Shown: positions 1 to 9,472, numbered from the stretch's first letter. The stretch: DNA of 64,000 bases from Methanolobus sp. WCC4 (GCF_038022665.1 NZ_CP150629.1:434001-498000); one strand, 5' to 3'. Made by a program: numbers and translations. The notes: generated by a model from the sequence alone, not told the origin.

Positions 1-5
1 ATCAT
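1..5 (-). CDS. Start codon of a gene running off the left edge
   Basis: On the minus strand an ATG lies at 5-3, preceded by an AGGTGA ribosome binding site about five bases upstream and an AT-rich stretch at 30-75 that could hold its promoter. The acs terminator lies just upstream, so this looks like a separate transcription unit. Only the first codon is inside the window, so no product can be named. Confidence 0.35.
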
Positions 6-80
6 GGTGCTCACCTATTAATATTATAGGTAGAGTATGGTTCATAACTATTGCTATTTTTAATAATAAATATCAGGTTC

Positions 81-114
81 AAAAAAGAAAATGAAAGGAG
101 GAGATCAGTCCTCC
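81..114 (-). terminator. Hairpin and T-tract terminator of acs
   Basis: Read on the minus strand, GGAGGA (109-114) and TCCTCC (97-102) form a six-pair stem whose loop contains the acs stop codon. A T-rich tract follows at 81-96. This suits archaeal termination at the end of acs. Confidence 0.6.
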
Positions 115-1994
115 AGTGTTGAAACGTCTCCGGGGTCCTGGCCGAGTTCCTGTGCTTTCAGAAGGCGGCGCATGATCTTGCCGCTTCGGGTCTTTGGAAG
201 TGATTCCACGAACTCGATCTCAGATGGCATGGCTATAGGACCGAGGTTCATCCTTACATGGTAGACGAGATCGGTCTTGAGCTTTGCACTTGCCTCGAAG
301 CCCATACGCAGGATGATGAACGCCTTGATGGAATCTCCCTTGAGCGGGTCGGGTTTGCCGATAACAGCAGCCTCTGCCACAGCCTCATGTGAGACAAGGG
401 CACTCTCCACCTCTGCACTGCCGATATTGTGGCCTGCAACTATCAGGACATCATCGGAACGTCCGAGGATCATGATGTATCCGTCCTCATCCTTAACAGC
501 AAGGTCACCGGCTGCATAGTAATTGCCGATGGTGCTCCAGTACTGGCGGTATCTCTCATCGTTATTGTAGACGGTCCTCATCATGGAAGGCCACGGTTCC
601 TTGATGACAAGGAAACCACCTGTTCCTGCCGGGACAGGTTCACCGTTCTCATCAACAACATCCGCAATGACACCGGGGACAGGTCTGCCTGCAAATCCGG
701 GCTTCATGGGTTCGCCAACTGCTGTTGTCAGCATGTGCATACCAGTCTCGGTCTGCCACCACGTATCAAGGATCGGACATTTCTCCTTACCTATGACACG
801 GAAGTACCACTCGAAAGCCTCCGGGTTGAGCGGTTCACCGACAGATCCCAGTATACGCAGGGAACTGAGGTTGTACTTCTCAGGCCATTCCTCACCCATC
901 CTCATGAACATACGGATAGCTGTAGGTGCCGTGTAGAGAATCGTGACATCGAACTCCTCCACCATGCTCCACCAGACACCGGGGTCCGGATAATCCGGTG
1001 TTGTCTCGGAAATCATTATCGTAGCGCCCATGGAGAGCGGACCGTAGACGATGTAACTGTGACCTGTGATCCATCCGGGATCTGCGGTACACCACATGAC
1101 ATCATTGTCCTTCAGGTCGAACATGTTCTTGGTGGTGTAGTAGGTGCCCACCATGTAGCCACCACATGCATGAACGATTCCCTTTGCAGGTCCGGTGGTC
1201 CCGCTGGTGTAGAGTATGAAAAGCGGGTCCTCAGAATCCATGACCTCAGGTTCGCACTCTTTCTCCACATCCTCCATGATCTCATAGAAATCAACCTCGA
1301 TCTCAGAGAAGAGCTCTATCTGGGGAGTCATCCTCCTGAGGACGACGATCTTCTCAACGGATGATGAATTGACGACAGCTTCATCCACAAGGGTCTTGAG
1401 GTCGATACGCTTTCCACGCCTGAGGGTCGCATCTGCCGTGATGACGATCTTTGCCTGCGCATCCTTTATCCTTGAATGCAGTGCATTGGCTCCGAAACCA
1501 CCGAAGACCACACTGTGGACCGCACCGATACGTGCACATGCAAGCATTGCAATGATCTGCTCAGGAACAAGAGGCATGTATATACATACCCTGTCACCCT
1601 TCTCAACACCAAGGGACTTCAGACCGTTGGCGAACCTCATGACCTCACGGTAGAGCTGGCGGTATGTGAGGATCTGTTCCTCTCCGTCATCGCCCACCCA
1701 GATAAGGGCCACCTTGTTCCTCTTACCGTTGAGCACATGCCTGTCAAGGCAGTTATGTGTGACATTGAGCTTTGCACCCGTGAACCATTTTGCATATGGG
1801 TGCTCCCATTCCTTCACTTTATCCCATTTCTCGAACCATTCGAGTTCCTCTGCAACGTTCTCCCAGTGTTTCTCCGGGTCTTTCAGGAACTCATTATAGG
1901 CAGTTTCATAATCCTGTATCCATGAATCCTCCTTTACAGAAGGATCAGGCAGGTAGCTTTTACTATCCAGCTTTACATCAAAATTCTCAGACAT
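105..1994 (-). CDS. acs: Acetyl-CoA synthetase (AMP-forming)
   Basis: Converts acetate, ATP and CoA to acetyl-CoA, AMP and diphosphate in the cytoplasm. The 629-residue length is normal for Acs. Visible motifs are the ANL-family phosphate loop YTSGTTGPAKG, the adenine-site motif TWWQTETG, and the C-terminal KTRSGKIMRR with the catalytic and acetylatable lysine. The start chosen is the second in-frame ATG because GGTGAT lies three bases before it; an ATG at 2012 would add six residues. A minus-strand TATA-like stretch near 2214-2224 suggests a leader of about 200 bases. In this group the enzyme would assimilate acetate, or activate it where acetate is a growth substrate. I cannot tell which here. 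Confidence 0.95.
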   Translation of the reverse strand: MSENFDVKLDSKSYLPDPSVKEDSWIQDYETAYNEFLKDPEKHWENVAEELEWFEKWDKVKEWEHPYAKWFTGAKLNVTHNCLDRHVLNGKRNKVALIWVGDDGEEQILTYRQLYREVMRFANGLKSLGVEKGDRVCIYMPLVPEQIIAMLACARIGAVHSVVFGGFGANALHSRIKDAQAKIVITADATLRRGKRIDLKTLVDEAVVNSSSVEKIVVLRRMTPQIELFSEIEVDFYEIMEDVEKECEPEVMDSEDPLFILYTSGTTGPAKGIVHACGGYMVGTYYTTKNMFDLKDNDVMWCTADPGWITGHSYIVYGPLSMGATIMISETTPDYPDPGVWWSMVEEFDVTILYTAPTAIRMFMRMGEEWPEKYNLSSLRILGSVGEPLNPEAFEWYFRVIGKEKCPILDTWWQTETGMHMLTTAVGEPMKPGFAGRPVPGVIADVVDENGEPVPAGTGGFLVIKEPWPSMMRTVYNNDERYRQYWSTIGNYYAAGDLAVKDEDGYIMILGRSDDVLIVAGHNIGSAEVESALVSHEAVAEAAVIGKPDPLKGDSIKAFIILRMGFEASAKLKTDLVYHVRMNLGPIAMPSEIEFVESLPKTRSGKIMRRLLKAQELGQDPGDVSTLED

Positions 1995-2343
1995 GCTATC
2001 ACCATTTGTCATTATTATCTATGATATTTCTTCCATGACCCCGAACTATCTCAGGGACATTCGGATCAATTCGTTTTGGCAACCGCATCATGTCATTTTG
2101 AAGAACAAACAAAGGTTCCCGCAGGAACCCCGGGACATGAGAGGGACCTTCTTGAAAAAGGCCTGTAACTTGAACAGGAAGGTTTCAATTATCACGTATA
2201 ATCATGATATTCATATATACCTGTTTTGGTCTCTTAAAAGCAGTTTACAGCGTGAACTGATTAACAAATGCAAAGCTGTGAGGCAAAAACAACATCAAAA
2301 GAGATATATGTGACTACAGGAAAAAACCGAAAATAAAAAAGAA
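1995..2343 (-). promoter_or_regulatory. acs leader and promoter region
   Basis: This 349-base stretch has no convincing gene. On the minus strand a TATA-like element (AGGTATATATGAA) lies near 2213-2226, followed by a long leader. The leader contains a perfect hairpin (GGTTCC, four-base loop, GGAACC) near 2112-2132. A long leader is unusual beside the many leaderless genes here, but I see no recognised riboswitch. A short plus-strand open frame in this interval has no supporting signals. Confidence 0.4.
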
Positions 2344-2694
2344 TTATGATGAGAGGGCCAGAATTGCCTCTGCAAGGTCACCGTTAGCATTCTTCAATGC
2401 TTCACGTGCCTGGTCCTCAGAGACACCTGTCTGCTCTGCAACGAGCCTCACATCATCATCGGGAATCTGCAATTCCCTGGCGACTTCTTCCGGAGTGCCG
2501 ACTACCTGATAGGTATCCACGCCCTGAGCGTTCATTATAGAGACATTGGCATCGTTAAAAACGATGTCCTTCTCAGGTGTCCTGATAATGACCTGTTCGA
2601 CATCATCGATATCGGTGATGTTGATACCCATCTGCTTCATCATCTGCTTGACCTTTGCGGGGTTCATACCCCTGCCACCAATTCCCGGAAACAT
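2344..2694 (-). CDS. nac: Nascent polypeptide-associated complex protein
   Basis: Archaeal alpha-NAC homolog of 116 residues, the usual length. A homodimer would bind ribosomes and shield emerging chains. Residues about 1-25 are the Gly/Met/Lys-rich tail with [13 protein letters not shown], residues about 30-70 form the NAC beta-barrel, and residues about 78-115 form a C-terminal UBA domain ([20 protein letters not shown]). The ribosome binding site GGTGAT sits four bases before the ATG. The next gene upstream on the same strand is the A-type Fe-S protein, about 50 bases away. Confidence 0.93.
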   Translation of the reverse strand: MFPGIGGRGMNPAKVKQMMKQMGINITDIDDVEQVIIRTPEKDIVFNDANVSIMNAQGVDTYQVVGTPEEVARELQIPDDDVRLVAEQTGVSEDQAREALKNANGDLAEAILALSS

Positions 2695-2743
2695 ATTATC
2701 ACCTGTTATGAATTACCCAGTAATGTTATCGTGAATAGGTTGC

Positions 2744-3073
2744 TTAGCAGCAGCCGCCACCGCATGATGAGGTGTTGCATCCGCCGCCGTTCTGGTTGTC
2801 GATGATGAAACCCTTTCCTGATGGACCGTCCACGTAGTCGATCTTTGCATCCTTAAGACCCTCTGAATCGTCCTTGTTCATGACTATCTTAAGACCTTTC
2901 TCCTCTACTACGATATCGTGGTCTTCGCTGATCTCATCCTCAAGTGACATTCCATACTGCACACCGCAGCAGCTCATACCTGCAACGAAAACCCTGAGAG
3001 CTACATCCTTCTTGTCCTGTTCTTCAAGCAGTGATTTCAATTCAGCTGCTGCATTGTCAGTTACTTCTACCAT
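2744..3073 (-). CDS. HesB/IscA-like iron-sulfur protein with Cys-rich tail
   Basis: Small A-type scaffold or carrier protein of 109 residues. Residues 1-90 match the HesB/IscA fold. The usual first cysteine region appears as GMSCCGVQYG (a Cys pair near residues 35-36), and the C-terminus is a dense cluster ending CNTSSCGGGCC. The canonical CGCG end of IscA is thus replaced by a longer Cys/Gly tail, so the ligand set may differ from bacterial IscA. It likely binds or delivers Fe-S clusters, for which a methanogen has high demand. Its promoter carries a TATA box next to an inverted repeat. Confidence 0.82.
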   Translation of the reverse strand: MVEVTDNAAAELKSLLEEQDKKDVALRVFVAGMSCCGVQYGMSLEDEISEDHDIVVEEKGLKIVMNKDDSEGLKDAKIDYVDGPSGKGFIIDNQNGGGCNTSSCGGGCC

Positions 3074-3159
3074 TATTGATACCTCATTATTTATTTGAAA
3101 TAGGTTGATTAACGAATTAGTAAAGGTGACTACCGGGTAATCCCTTATATGTGTTTTTG

Positions 3160-3187
3160 ATATATAAACTATTCGTACGTATACGAA
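3160..3187 (-). promoter_or_regulatory. TATA box and inverted repeat upstream of the HesB/IscA-like gene
   Basis: Minus-strand TTTATATA at 3160-3167 is a good TATA box. Directly upstream lies TTCGTA, four bases, TACGAA (3172-3187), a perfect six-base inverted repeat where an activator or a repressor blocking TBP/TFB could bind. The start codon is about 90 bases downstream. Confidence 0.45.
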
Positions 3188-3217
3188 CTTTCTGTGCCCA
3201 TCATGAAACCTGGAGGA

Positions 3218-4462
3218 TCATACAAACTCTACGTCGTCGTCAACCGGATTCTGCAGGACCTCGCCACTGTAGGCATTGACCTCCACAGAATTACGCTGAC
3301 CTTTTATCTCCCATATTGGCACATAGACAAGTTCATTCTGCAGGTTGATATCTGACTCTGCTGGCTTAAACTGTTTATGCTCAGAGATAATTGCATCCCC
3401 TTTGGTTGCATCGAAACGCAGGTCACGTGTGTATTCCTCTATGATCATATCAAGAAGCTGTCTTGTGGCTTCCTGCTCGGTGGTCACAGGTATCTTCACA
3501 TCATATTCCACATTCGGGACAGATACCGTACTCTGGATATCATCAAGGTGCATGGTCTCGACATTTCCGTTAAGCGCATTAAGGCAACCTGACCCATCAC
3601 CAGAGATATCGATGATCTTTGACCTGTAGCGGTGCTCGACATTCAGGGAATAACTGTACTTCCAGAACGGTACGAATTTCAGCACGGCGACATTGGCCCC
3701 ACGTACATGAGGAGTTGAAATGGAGAATGCACGTTCCTGTGAGATATTTACAGGTGCCGAGTGAAGACTCATGACAATATGATCATCCATTGCTCTGTTC
3801 ACGGGTGCCGCTGAAGTCACAGGCACCGGTGGTTCTTCACGGACCTCCTGCACAACAGGTTCAGGAACATTTGGTATGAACTCAACATCCTGCTCAACAG
3901 GTGGCTGCGCAGAGGACATGGCACCCGGACGATAGAATTTCACCTCAGCCACGCGTTCCGTATGCTGTACAGGTGGTTTTTCTGCAAGTGAGACTGCCGG
4001 TTCCTCGAATGCCTTCTCTTCAACAAGACTGGACTTGCCGGTTCCGAATATGGCATTGATGGCCTCCTGTGCAACCTCATCCACCTTGCTGACCGGCTTT
4101 TTGACAACTGTCTCAAGCAGGTCCAGTTCCGCAGTGGTACCTTCCATATCAGCAAGTACTGCCCTGCCGATCTTCAAAGCGATATCGTCGCGGCCCCAGA
4201 TACCTATACCCGAAGCTGCTGCCTGACCAATTATCTGATCAGACACATCACCGGCAACGACATAGAGACCATTCCCGCCTGATATCTGGCTTGCAAAATC
4301 ATTGATATCTGAGATATCAGGGTCGTCTGTAAGCTTGATAAAGGTCTTCAAACCATTCTTTTCCGCAACAAGGTCATACCTGAAAGATTCGGTAACATCA
4401 TAACCTGATGAAGTGAAAATATCCCTCAAAATTCGCACTAAGTCCTGTTTCATTATGATCAT
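3218..4462 (-). CDS. Conserved protein with Mrr-like nuclease-fold N-terminus
   Basis: A 414-residue protein of unknown function. Residues about 1-110 resemble the Mrr-type restriction-endonuclease-like fold used in archaeal regulators: a helix (LVRILRDIFTSSGYDV), DLVAEKNGLKTFIKL, then an alternating beta/alpha region. Residues about 120-225 are Pro/Glu/Val-rich and probably disordered. Residues about 225-410 form a second conserved domain with FVPFWKYSYSLNVEHRYRSK and VYVPIWEIKG. The FVPFWKY/VYVPIWE pattern is typical of an archaeal family without assigned function. Catalytic residues are not obvious, so the nuclease fold may only bind DNA. An ATG at 4453 is an alternative start. Confidence 0.6.
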   Translation of the reverse strand: MIIMKQDLVRILRDIFTSSGYDVTESFRYDLVAEKNGLKTFIKLTDDPDISDINDFASQISGGNGLYVVAGDVSDQIIGQAAASGIGIWGRDDIALKIGRAVLADMEGTTAELDLLETVVKKPVSKVDEVAQEAINAIFGTGKSSLVEEKAFEEPAVSLAEKPPVQHTERVAEVKFYRPGAMSSAQPPVEQDVEFIPNVPEPVVQEVREEPPVPVTSAAPVNRAMDDHIVMSLHSAPVNISQERAFSISTPHVRGANVAVLKFVPFWKYSYSLNVEHRYRSKIIDISGDGSGCLNALNGNVETMHLDDIQSTVSVPNVEYDVKIPVTTEQEATRQLLDMIIEEYTRDLRFDATKGDAIISEHKQFKPAESDINLQNELVYVPIWEIKGQRNSVEVNAYSGEVLQNPVDDDVEFV

Positions 4463-4553
4463 TATCCATTTTGCCGGTTAAGTAAAATAGTTTTCTGTAA
4501 ATAAAAATGAGAAAGTAATAGGAGCATGCTCCCTTTACAGGGACATGACAGGG

Positions 4554-5318
4554 TCAGAGAACACGTGTCGTGGTCTCAAGCTCTATACCCTTCTGGGTCA
4601 CCATGTATGAGATCGTACGGTTAGGAACGATCATCCCACGCATCTTGCGTATCATTATGGTGCGCTCGATCTCGCTTCCACGTTCCCTTATCCTGAACTC
4701 GATGACACCATCGCAGATATGACGCAGTGTGTTCTCGGTAACGGAGTCATGCATCCCGCCTGTCATCAGTATAAGGTGGATAGCTCCGGTCGCTTTACCT
4801 ATGGAAGAGATCATCTCTATGACCTCGACGACACTGTTGAGATTATAGGCACGCAGGAAGTATGATATGGAATCTATCACACCTCTGTATTTTCGGTCCC
4901 TTGTCTGCATCGCTGTGGCCTTAAGGAGACCCATGGAATCAATTCCTTTCTTAAGGAAATCCTTTGCAGACAGATCACTGGTGTACTCCTTTGGAAGAAC
5001 ATTGTAGAAACGGGGAACGTAAGCATCCACAAATTCAAGGGTCCCATCCTCCATGTACTTCTCTACATCCCATTTCATATCCTCCATCTCCTGGACGATC
5101 TCCTTTGCAGGATGCTCGGAGGTGAAATAGAATACATCCTCATCGTTCAAAAGCCCGCCATAGACGAATTGCTGGGCGAACATATCAGAATTGGCACCAG
5201 GCTCTGCAAGAATGAGTATCGTTGCTCCAGGAGGCACGCCTCCACCAAGTTGTACATCGAGTCCTCCTATACCTGTCGGGATCCTGTATCCGCCAGTACC
5301 ATCAAAACTATAATCCAT
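4554..5318 (-). CDS. KaiC/RadA-like protein with degenerate P-loop
   Basis: A 254-residue RecA-superfamily domain of the archaeal KaiC-like type. The N-terminal signature (RIPTGIGGLDVQLGGGVPPG) is intact. The Walker A position reads AEPGANSDMFA around residues 38-48 and lacks the GK[ST] residues, so ATP binding is probably weakened or lost. The true KaiC-like ATPases at 30.1 and 31.3 kb in this window keep GEPGTGKT. It may act as a non-catalytic regulatory partner. The ATG at 5318 is chosen because an AGGGGTG site precedes it; an in-frame GTG lies three codons upstream. It is divergent from hisI. Confidence 0.75.
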   Translation of the reverse strand: MDYSFDGTGGYRIPTGIGGLDVQLGGGVPPGATILILAEPGANSDMFAQQFVYGGLLNDEDVFYFTSEHPAKEIVQEMEDMKWDVEKYMEDGTLEFVDAYVPRFYNVLPKEYTSDLSAKDFLKKGIDSMGLLKATAMQTRDRKYRGVIDSISYFLRAYNLNSVVEVIEMISSIGKATGAIHLILMTGGMHDSVTENTLRHICDGVIEFRIRERGSEIERTIMIRKMRGMIVPNRTISYMVTQKGIELETTTRVL

Positions 5319-5415
5319 TAATTGCACCCCTGTGATAAGTCTATTATTTTGATACCAATTATATTAATAATGATAGATAATAGTATTTTATAGTATATAG
5401 CAATTAGTGATACCC
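5319..5415. promoter_or_regulatory. Divergent promoter region, KaiC-like gene and hisI
   Basis: This 97-base AT-rich interval separates two divergent starts. TATA-like sequences occur on both strands (for example TTTTATAGTATATA at about 5387-5400 for hisI). The plus-strand GTGAT at 5407-5411 serves as the hisI ribosome binding site. Confidence 0.45.
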
Positions 5416-5778
5416 ATGATAAAACCTGACGAGCTGAAGTATGATAACGGCCTCATACAGGCGATCGCACAGGACAATGATACAAAAGAAGTACTCATGT
5501 GTGCCTTCATGAACAGGGAAGCTGTGGAAAGGACGATCGATACCGGCATAGTCCACTACTGGAGCCGCAGCAGACAGAGCTTATGGAAGAAAGGAGAAAG
5601 TTCAGGCCACATGCAGAAGGTCATAGAGATCAGGGTGGACTGCGACATGGATGCACTCCTGCTTCTGGTAGAACAGGCTGGCGGAGCCTGCCACACTGGA
5701 TACAGGTCCTGTTTCTACAGGACAATTGACGACAAACTTGTCGGAGAGAAGGTGTTCGACCCCGAGGATGTCTACTAG
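5416..5778 (+). CDS. hisI: Phosphoribosyl-AMP cyclohydrolase
   Basis: Opens the adenine ring of PR-AMP in histidine synthesis. The 120-residue single-domain form is typical of archaea. The metal-binding DCDMDA motif (about residues 75-80) and the zinc cysteines in CHTGYRSCF (about residues 91-99) are present. ATG 5416 is preferred over the in-frame GTG 5407 because GTGAT then falls at ribosome-binding distance. hisH lies 16 kb away, so the his genes are dispersed. A hairpin (GAGTGT/ACACTC) follows the stop at 5779-5800. Confidence 0.95.
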   Translation: MIKPDELKYDNGLIQAIAQDNDTKEVLMCAFMNREAVERTIDTGIVHYWSRSRQSLWKKGESSGHMQKVIEIRVDCDMDALLLLVEQAGGACHTGYRSCFYRTIDDKLVGEKVFDPEDVY

Positions 5779-5800
5779 GAGTGTGACTTTAGTTACACTC
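5779..5800 (+). terminator. Hairpin after hisI
   Basis: GAGTGT (5779-5784) pairs with ACACTC (5795-5800) immediately after the stop codon. T-rich sequence follows only further on (5819-5870), so this is a modest terminator candidate. Confidence 0.35.
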
Positions 5801-5967
5801 ATAATAAACATGCCAGATCCTATTTTATTTACTCTACATTAGCGGGCTTTGTTTTATTTTCAACTGTAACTCCAATTTCTCCAATTAAAGAGAGTTATTC
5901 TGCCATTCCTCCTTTTGAAGAAAACCTGCGGCCTGGCGACTTGATTATATAGTCAGGCAGCCTATTT

Positions 5968-7815
5968 ATGACCATGGAAGAGAGTATGGACAACAGGCAG
6001 ATAGTCGTCCCTGACACAAGTGCAGTCATCGATGGGATCCTTTCAGGAAGGATACGCAATGGTGAACTTGGGGACGTTGATATTCATATACCTGAAGCTG
6101 TTATGGCCGAACTGGAAGCACAGGCCAACAGGGGACTTGAGATAGGATACAAAGGACTGGAGGAGGTGCAGGAACTCCAGCGTTATGCAGAGAAAGGCAA
6201 CATCGGATTATTCTTCACAGGACTCAGGCCGAATCCCGATCAGGTCAGGCTCGCAAAGGGCGGCGAGATAGATGCCCTTATCAGAGGAACAGCAGAGGAA
6301 CTTAAAGCAAAGTTCGTAACCGGGGACAGGGTCCAGTCACTTGTTGCAAAGGCAAAGGGACTGGATGTGGACTTCGAGAAACCTCCAATGGAGGAGTTCG
6401 GTCCGCTGCTGGTGGATGAGTTCTTCACACCTGACACGATGTCAGTGCATCTGAAACACAAGGTGTCCCCAATGGCCAAGAGAGGGTCCATCGGGAATGT
6501 CAAATATGAGAAGATAAGGGACGAGCCCTGCACATACGGCGAACTCAAAATGATATCCAGAGAACTGCTGGAAAGAGCACGTTCCGACCTTGAATCTTTC
6601 AGTGAGATGTCGTTCAACGGTGCAACGGTACTCCAGATCAGGAACATGAGGATAGCCATATCCAACCCGCCTTTTTCAGATGACATAGAGATCACCATTG
6701 TAAGACCGATAGCATCTGTGTCACTTGAACAGTACCGTCTGAGCGATGTACTGAAGGAAAGGATACGAACCCAGAGAGGAATATTGATTGCAGGACCACC
6801 CGGAGCGGGAAAATCCACATTTGCAGCCGGGGTTGCTACATACCTGAACGACAAAGGATTCGTCGTCAAGACAATGGAATCACCACGTGACCTGCAGGTA
6901 CCTCAGGAGATCACACAATATGCACCTCTTGACGGCAGCCTTGAGAACACTGCTGATGTGCTCCTGCTTGTTCGTCCTGATTATACCATCTATGACGAGG
7001 TACGCAAGACAAAGGATTTCGAGATATTCGCGGATATGAGACTGGCAGGCGTGGGTATGTTAGGTGTTGTCCATGCGAACCGCGCAGTTGATGCCATCCA
7101 GAGACTTATCGGCAGGGTGGAGCTTGGTGTGATACCACAGGTTGTTGATACTGTGATATTCATCGACAAGGGAGAGATCGCCAAGGTGCAGGTGCTCGAG
7201 TTCACCGTAAAGGTTCCTGCCGGTATGATGGAAGCGGACCTCGCAAGACCGGTCATCCTTGTATCTGACCTTGAGACAGGAAAGAGCGAGTTCGAGATCT
7301 ACACCTACGGAGAACAGGTCGTTGTCATGCCCCTCGGAAATGAACAGCAGAGAAGCCCTTCATGGAAGCTCGCTGAAAGTGAGGTAAAGGACTTCATCAG
7401 CAGCTATGCAAGCGGACCTGTAGAGGTCGAGATGACATCTGATAACCGTGCCCTTGTCCATGTGAAGGACAAGGACCTTCCAAAGATAATAGGAAAAGGC
7501 GGCAAGACGATCGCTGATATTGAGAGGGCACTGGGCATTCATATCGATGTACGCAAGTTCGAATCAGGTGAGGAACGCAAGATGCGTGAGAACAGGGAAC
7601 ATCACCCGATAATCGAACGCTCGAAGAAGCATGTCATACTGAACATTCCTGATGCGTCCGGACGTGATGTGGAGGTCTATGCAGGCGAAGGATTCCTATT
7701 CTCAGCAACCATCGGCAGGCACGGAGACATCAAGGTGAGGGCGGATTCTGAACTGGCCTATGATATTCTGGATGCTATGAGAGAGGGAGAGGTCATCTGG
7801 GTGAAGGAGGTATGA
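5968..7815 (+). CDS. PIN domain-PilT/VirB11-type ATPase-KH domain protein
   Basis: A 615-residue archaeal protein. Residues about 10-150 form a PIN nuclease-like domain (VVPDTSAVIDG, EIDALIRGTA, FVTGDRVQ supply the acidic residues). Residues about 255-430 are a secretion-type ATPase with Walker A GPPGAGKST and the usual YTIYDEVRK and HANRAVDAIQR motifs. Residues about 495-545 form a KH domain (LPKIIGKGGKTIADIE). This combination is widespread in Euryarchaeota. Its role is not settled; RNA binding or processing driven by ATP is plausible. A TATA box at 5944-5951 lies 20-26 bases before ATGs at 5968 and 5974, so translation is probably leaderless from one of these. Confidence 0.88.
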   Translation: MTMEESMDNRQIVVPDTSAVIDGILSGRIRNGELGDVDIHIPEAVMAELEAQANRGLEIGYKGLEEVQELQRYAEKGNIGLFFTGLRPNPDQVRLAKGGEIDALIRGTAEELKAKFVTGDRVQSLVAKAKGLDVDFEKPPMEEFGPLLVDEFFTPDTMSVHLKHKVSPMAKRGSIGNVKYEKIRDEPCTYGELKMISRELLERARSDLESFSEMSFNGATVLQIRNMRIAISNPPFSDDIEITIVRPIASVSLEQYRLSDVLKERIRTQRGILIAGPPGAGKSTFAAGVATYLNDKGFVVKTMESPRDLQVPQEITQYAPLDGSLENTADVLLLVRPDYTIYDEVRKTKDFEIFADMRLAGVGMLGVVHANRAVDAIQRLIGRVELGVIPQVVDTVIFIDKGEIAKVQVLEFTVKVPAGMMEADLARPVILVSDLETGKSEFEIYTYGEQVVVMPLGNEQQRSPSWKLAESEVKDFISSYASGPVEVEMTSDNRALVHVKDKDLPKIIGKGGKTIADIERALGIHIDVRKFESGEERKMRENREHHPIIERSKKHVILNIPDASGRDVEVYAGEGFLFSATIGRHGDIKVRADSELAYDILDAMREGEVIWVKEV

Positions 7816-7906
7816 CCTCCTTACCTTTTTAGCTCCTTCATGAAAATTACTTCACTGTCATTTTCCAAAGCTATATATATTTGGAAATAATTAATTTTAC
7901 TCAGAA

Positions 7907-9472
7907 ATGGAAATTGACGTCAAATGTGACTACGAGATACTTCCAGACAATAATCTAGCTTTTAAAGTAAAGGTCACAAACAACACGGACCTGGTCATCT
8001 CCAACGTTCATGTAACAATTGATCACACCGAATCATTTTTCGAGTTGCAGGGAGAGAGCAGTCAGAGACTGGGGCTTATTCCACCCGCCATCACAAGAAC
8101 ATCGGAGTTCATACTAAAGCCACTTGGGTGTATCCACATGGATAACATCGAAGCAAACCTGACCTATCGGGACCACAGATGGGAAAAGCATACTATAACT
8201 GTCAGATCAGAAGAAGTTCATTGTATCTACCCATTCCTCCGTCCCAGACCAATGGCCAGAAATGAATTCCTGGAATATTTCAAAGCCTGGGACCCGATAG
8301 AGACCGGAATTAACTTTGAAGACATCGGTGTTGAAAAGATCACATCATCCCTTATACAGATGTCTCGAAACCGTTTCCATATTGTAGATGGAAGTAAGAC
8401 AGAACAGGGCAATGTCATCTATTTTTCAGCCGAGTCTACAGATAAAGAAGTCTGCTACCTGTTAAAGGCACTTGTCAGAGAGGAACACGGACAGACACAG
8501 GTCATGTTCAGGGCAGCATCAGACAGAACAAATGAGACACAGGAGTTCCTGAATGAGATCGTTCCTGAACTCAGGAAGTTTGTCAGTAACGTGAATTCTG
8601 CAAAAGACACCGGCACCATAAAGAAAGAACATGTTATCAGCATAGGGAATCCCGTTGTACATGAAACTGATAACCGTGCAGGCAGCAGGAACAGGCAAAT
8701 TAGCAGACGAAATAGTGTCCCCCCCGGAACCAGAGCAGGAACGAGACAGTCAGTAGGATCTGGTAGTATGAACCACAGAAGTGGTTCTGAAGAGGAAGAA
8801 GATGTTGCCAGAATGTATGATGCATACCTGAGAGAGGTAAAAGGCAAGACCATTGATATAGAAAAGAAAGAGGCTGTAGTCCTTCCAAGCAATACTCAAA
8901 GGACAGGGGATGAGGACAGAAAAATAAGAAAGTTCCGTGGAATGACATCTCCATCAAGGAAAAGAACGAAAGAGACAAAACCAGTAAGAAATAAGAAAAA
9001 ACTGGTCATAAATGCAATGGTCTCTCTTATTGTCCTGACCCTTCTCATGGGATTTGCTGTAAATAATCCTTTTATAATGGAAAGCCTCGGCGGTTCTATC
9101 CCTGCGGGACCTGTTCCTGCCGAATCTGTGACCATAGATTTCCTGAATGCAGTGAATAATAGTGACTTCCATACTGCTTTCAGCATGTGTCAGGGAAAGG
9201 ACTTCCTTGCAGTTGCGAGCGTCCAGATGATCTTCACAAACAGAGGGATCGAGGGAGGAAGCATCAGGCAGATAGAAGTCCTGTCAAAGGATGTTGCAGA
9301 TGACATTGCTGTTGTGGATGTCGAATGTACTGTTGCTATTTTAGATTCCTATGGAAAAGAGGAAGATATAGAGGTTATGCCAATTTTCTTCCTGTTGCAG
9401 GATTCGGAACAAGGGTGGGCGATCACACAGATATCGTTCACTGAACCATTTGTGACCCGGGCCGAAGAGTGA
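7907..9472 (+). CDS. Membrane protein: cytoplasmic conserved module, one TM, DUF4878-like external domain
   Basis: Function unknown, 521 residues. Residues 1-250 align without gaps to the next gene. Residues 1-105 look beta-rich and Ig-like (VKVTNNTDLVISNVHVTID), and residues 106-235 form a second domain. A charged linker with RMYDAYLREVK (302-312) leads to one membrane helix at about 366-385, preceded by Lys/Arg, so the N-terminus should be inside. Residues about 405-520 (SVTIDFLNAVNNSDFHTAFSM...) resemble the NTF2-like DUF4878 fold and would face outward. A TATA element at 7871-7880 gives a nearly leaderless ATG. It is the first of a tandem paralog pair. Confidence 0.72.
   Translation: MEIDVKCDYEILPDNNLAFKVKVTNNTDLVISNVHVTIDHTESFFELQGESSQRLGLIPPAITRTSEFILKPLGCIHMDNIEANLTYRDHRWEKHTITVRSEEVHCIYPFLRPRPMARNEFLEYFKAWDPIETGINFEDIGVEKITSSLIQMSRNRFHIVDGSKTEQGNVIYFSAESTDKEVCYLLKALVREEHGQTQVMFRAASDRTNETQEFLNEIVPELRKFVSNVNSAKDTGTIKKEHVISIGNPVVHETDNRAGSRNRQISRRNSVPPGTRAGTRQSVGSGSMNHRSGSEEEEDVARMYDAYLREVKGKTIDIEKKEAVVLPSNTQRTGDEDRKIRKFRGMTSPSRKRTKETKPVRNKKKLVINAMVSLIVLTLLMGFAVNNPFIMESLGGSIPAGPVPAESVTIDFLNAVNNSDFHTAFSMCQGKDFLAVASVQMIFTNRGIEGGSIRQIEVLSKDVADDIAVVDVECTVAILDSYGKEEDIEVMPIFFLLQDSEQGWAITQISFTEPFVTRAEE

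Noticed and set aside
429-1364. A 311-residue plus-strand open frame opposite acs
   Set aside because: It lies wholly antisense to a clear acetyl-CoA synthetase gene and shows no recognisable motifs; it is a by-product of codon bias in the real gene.
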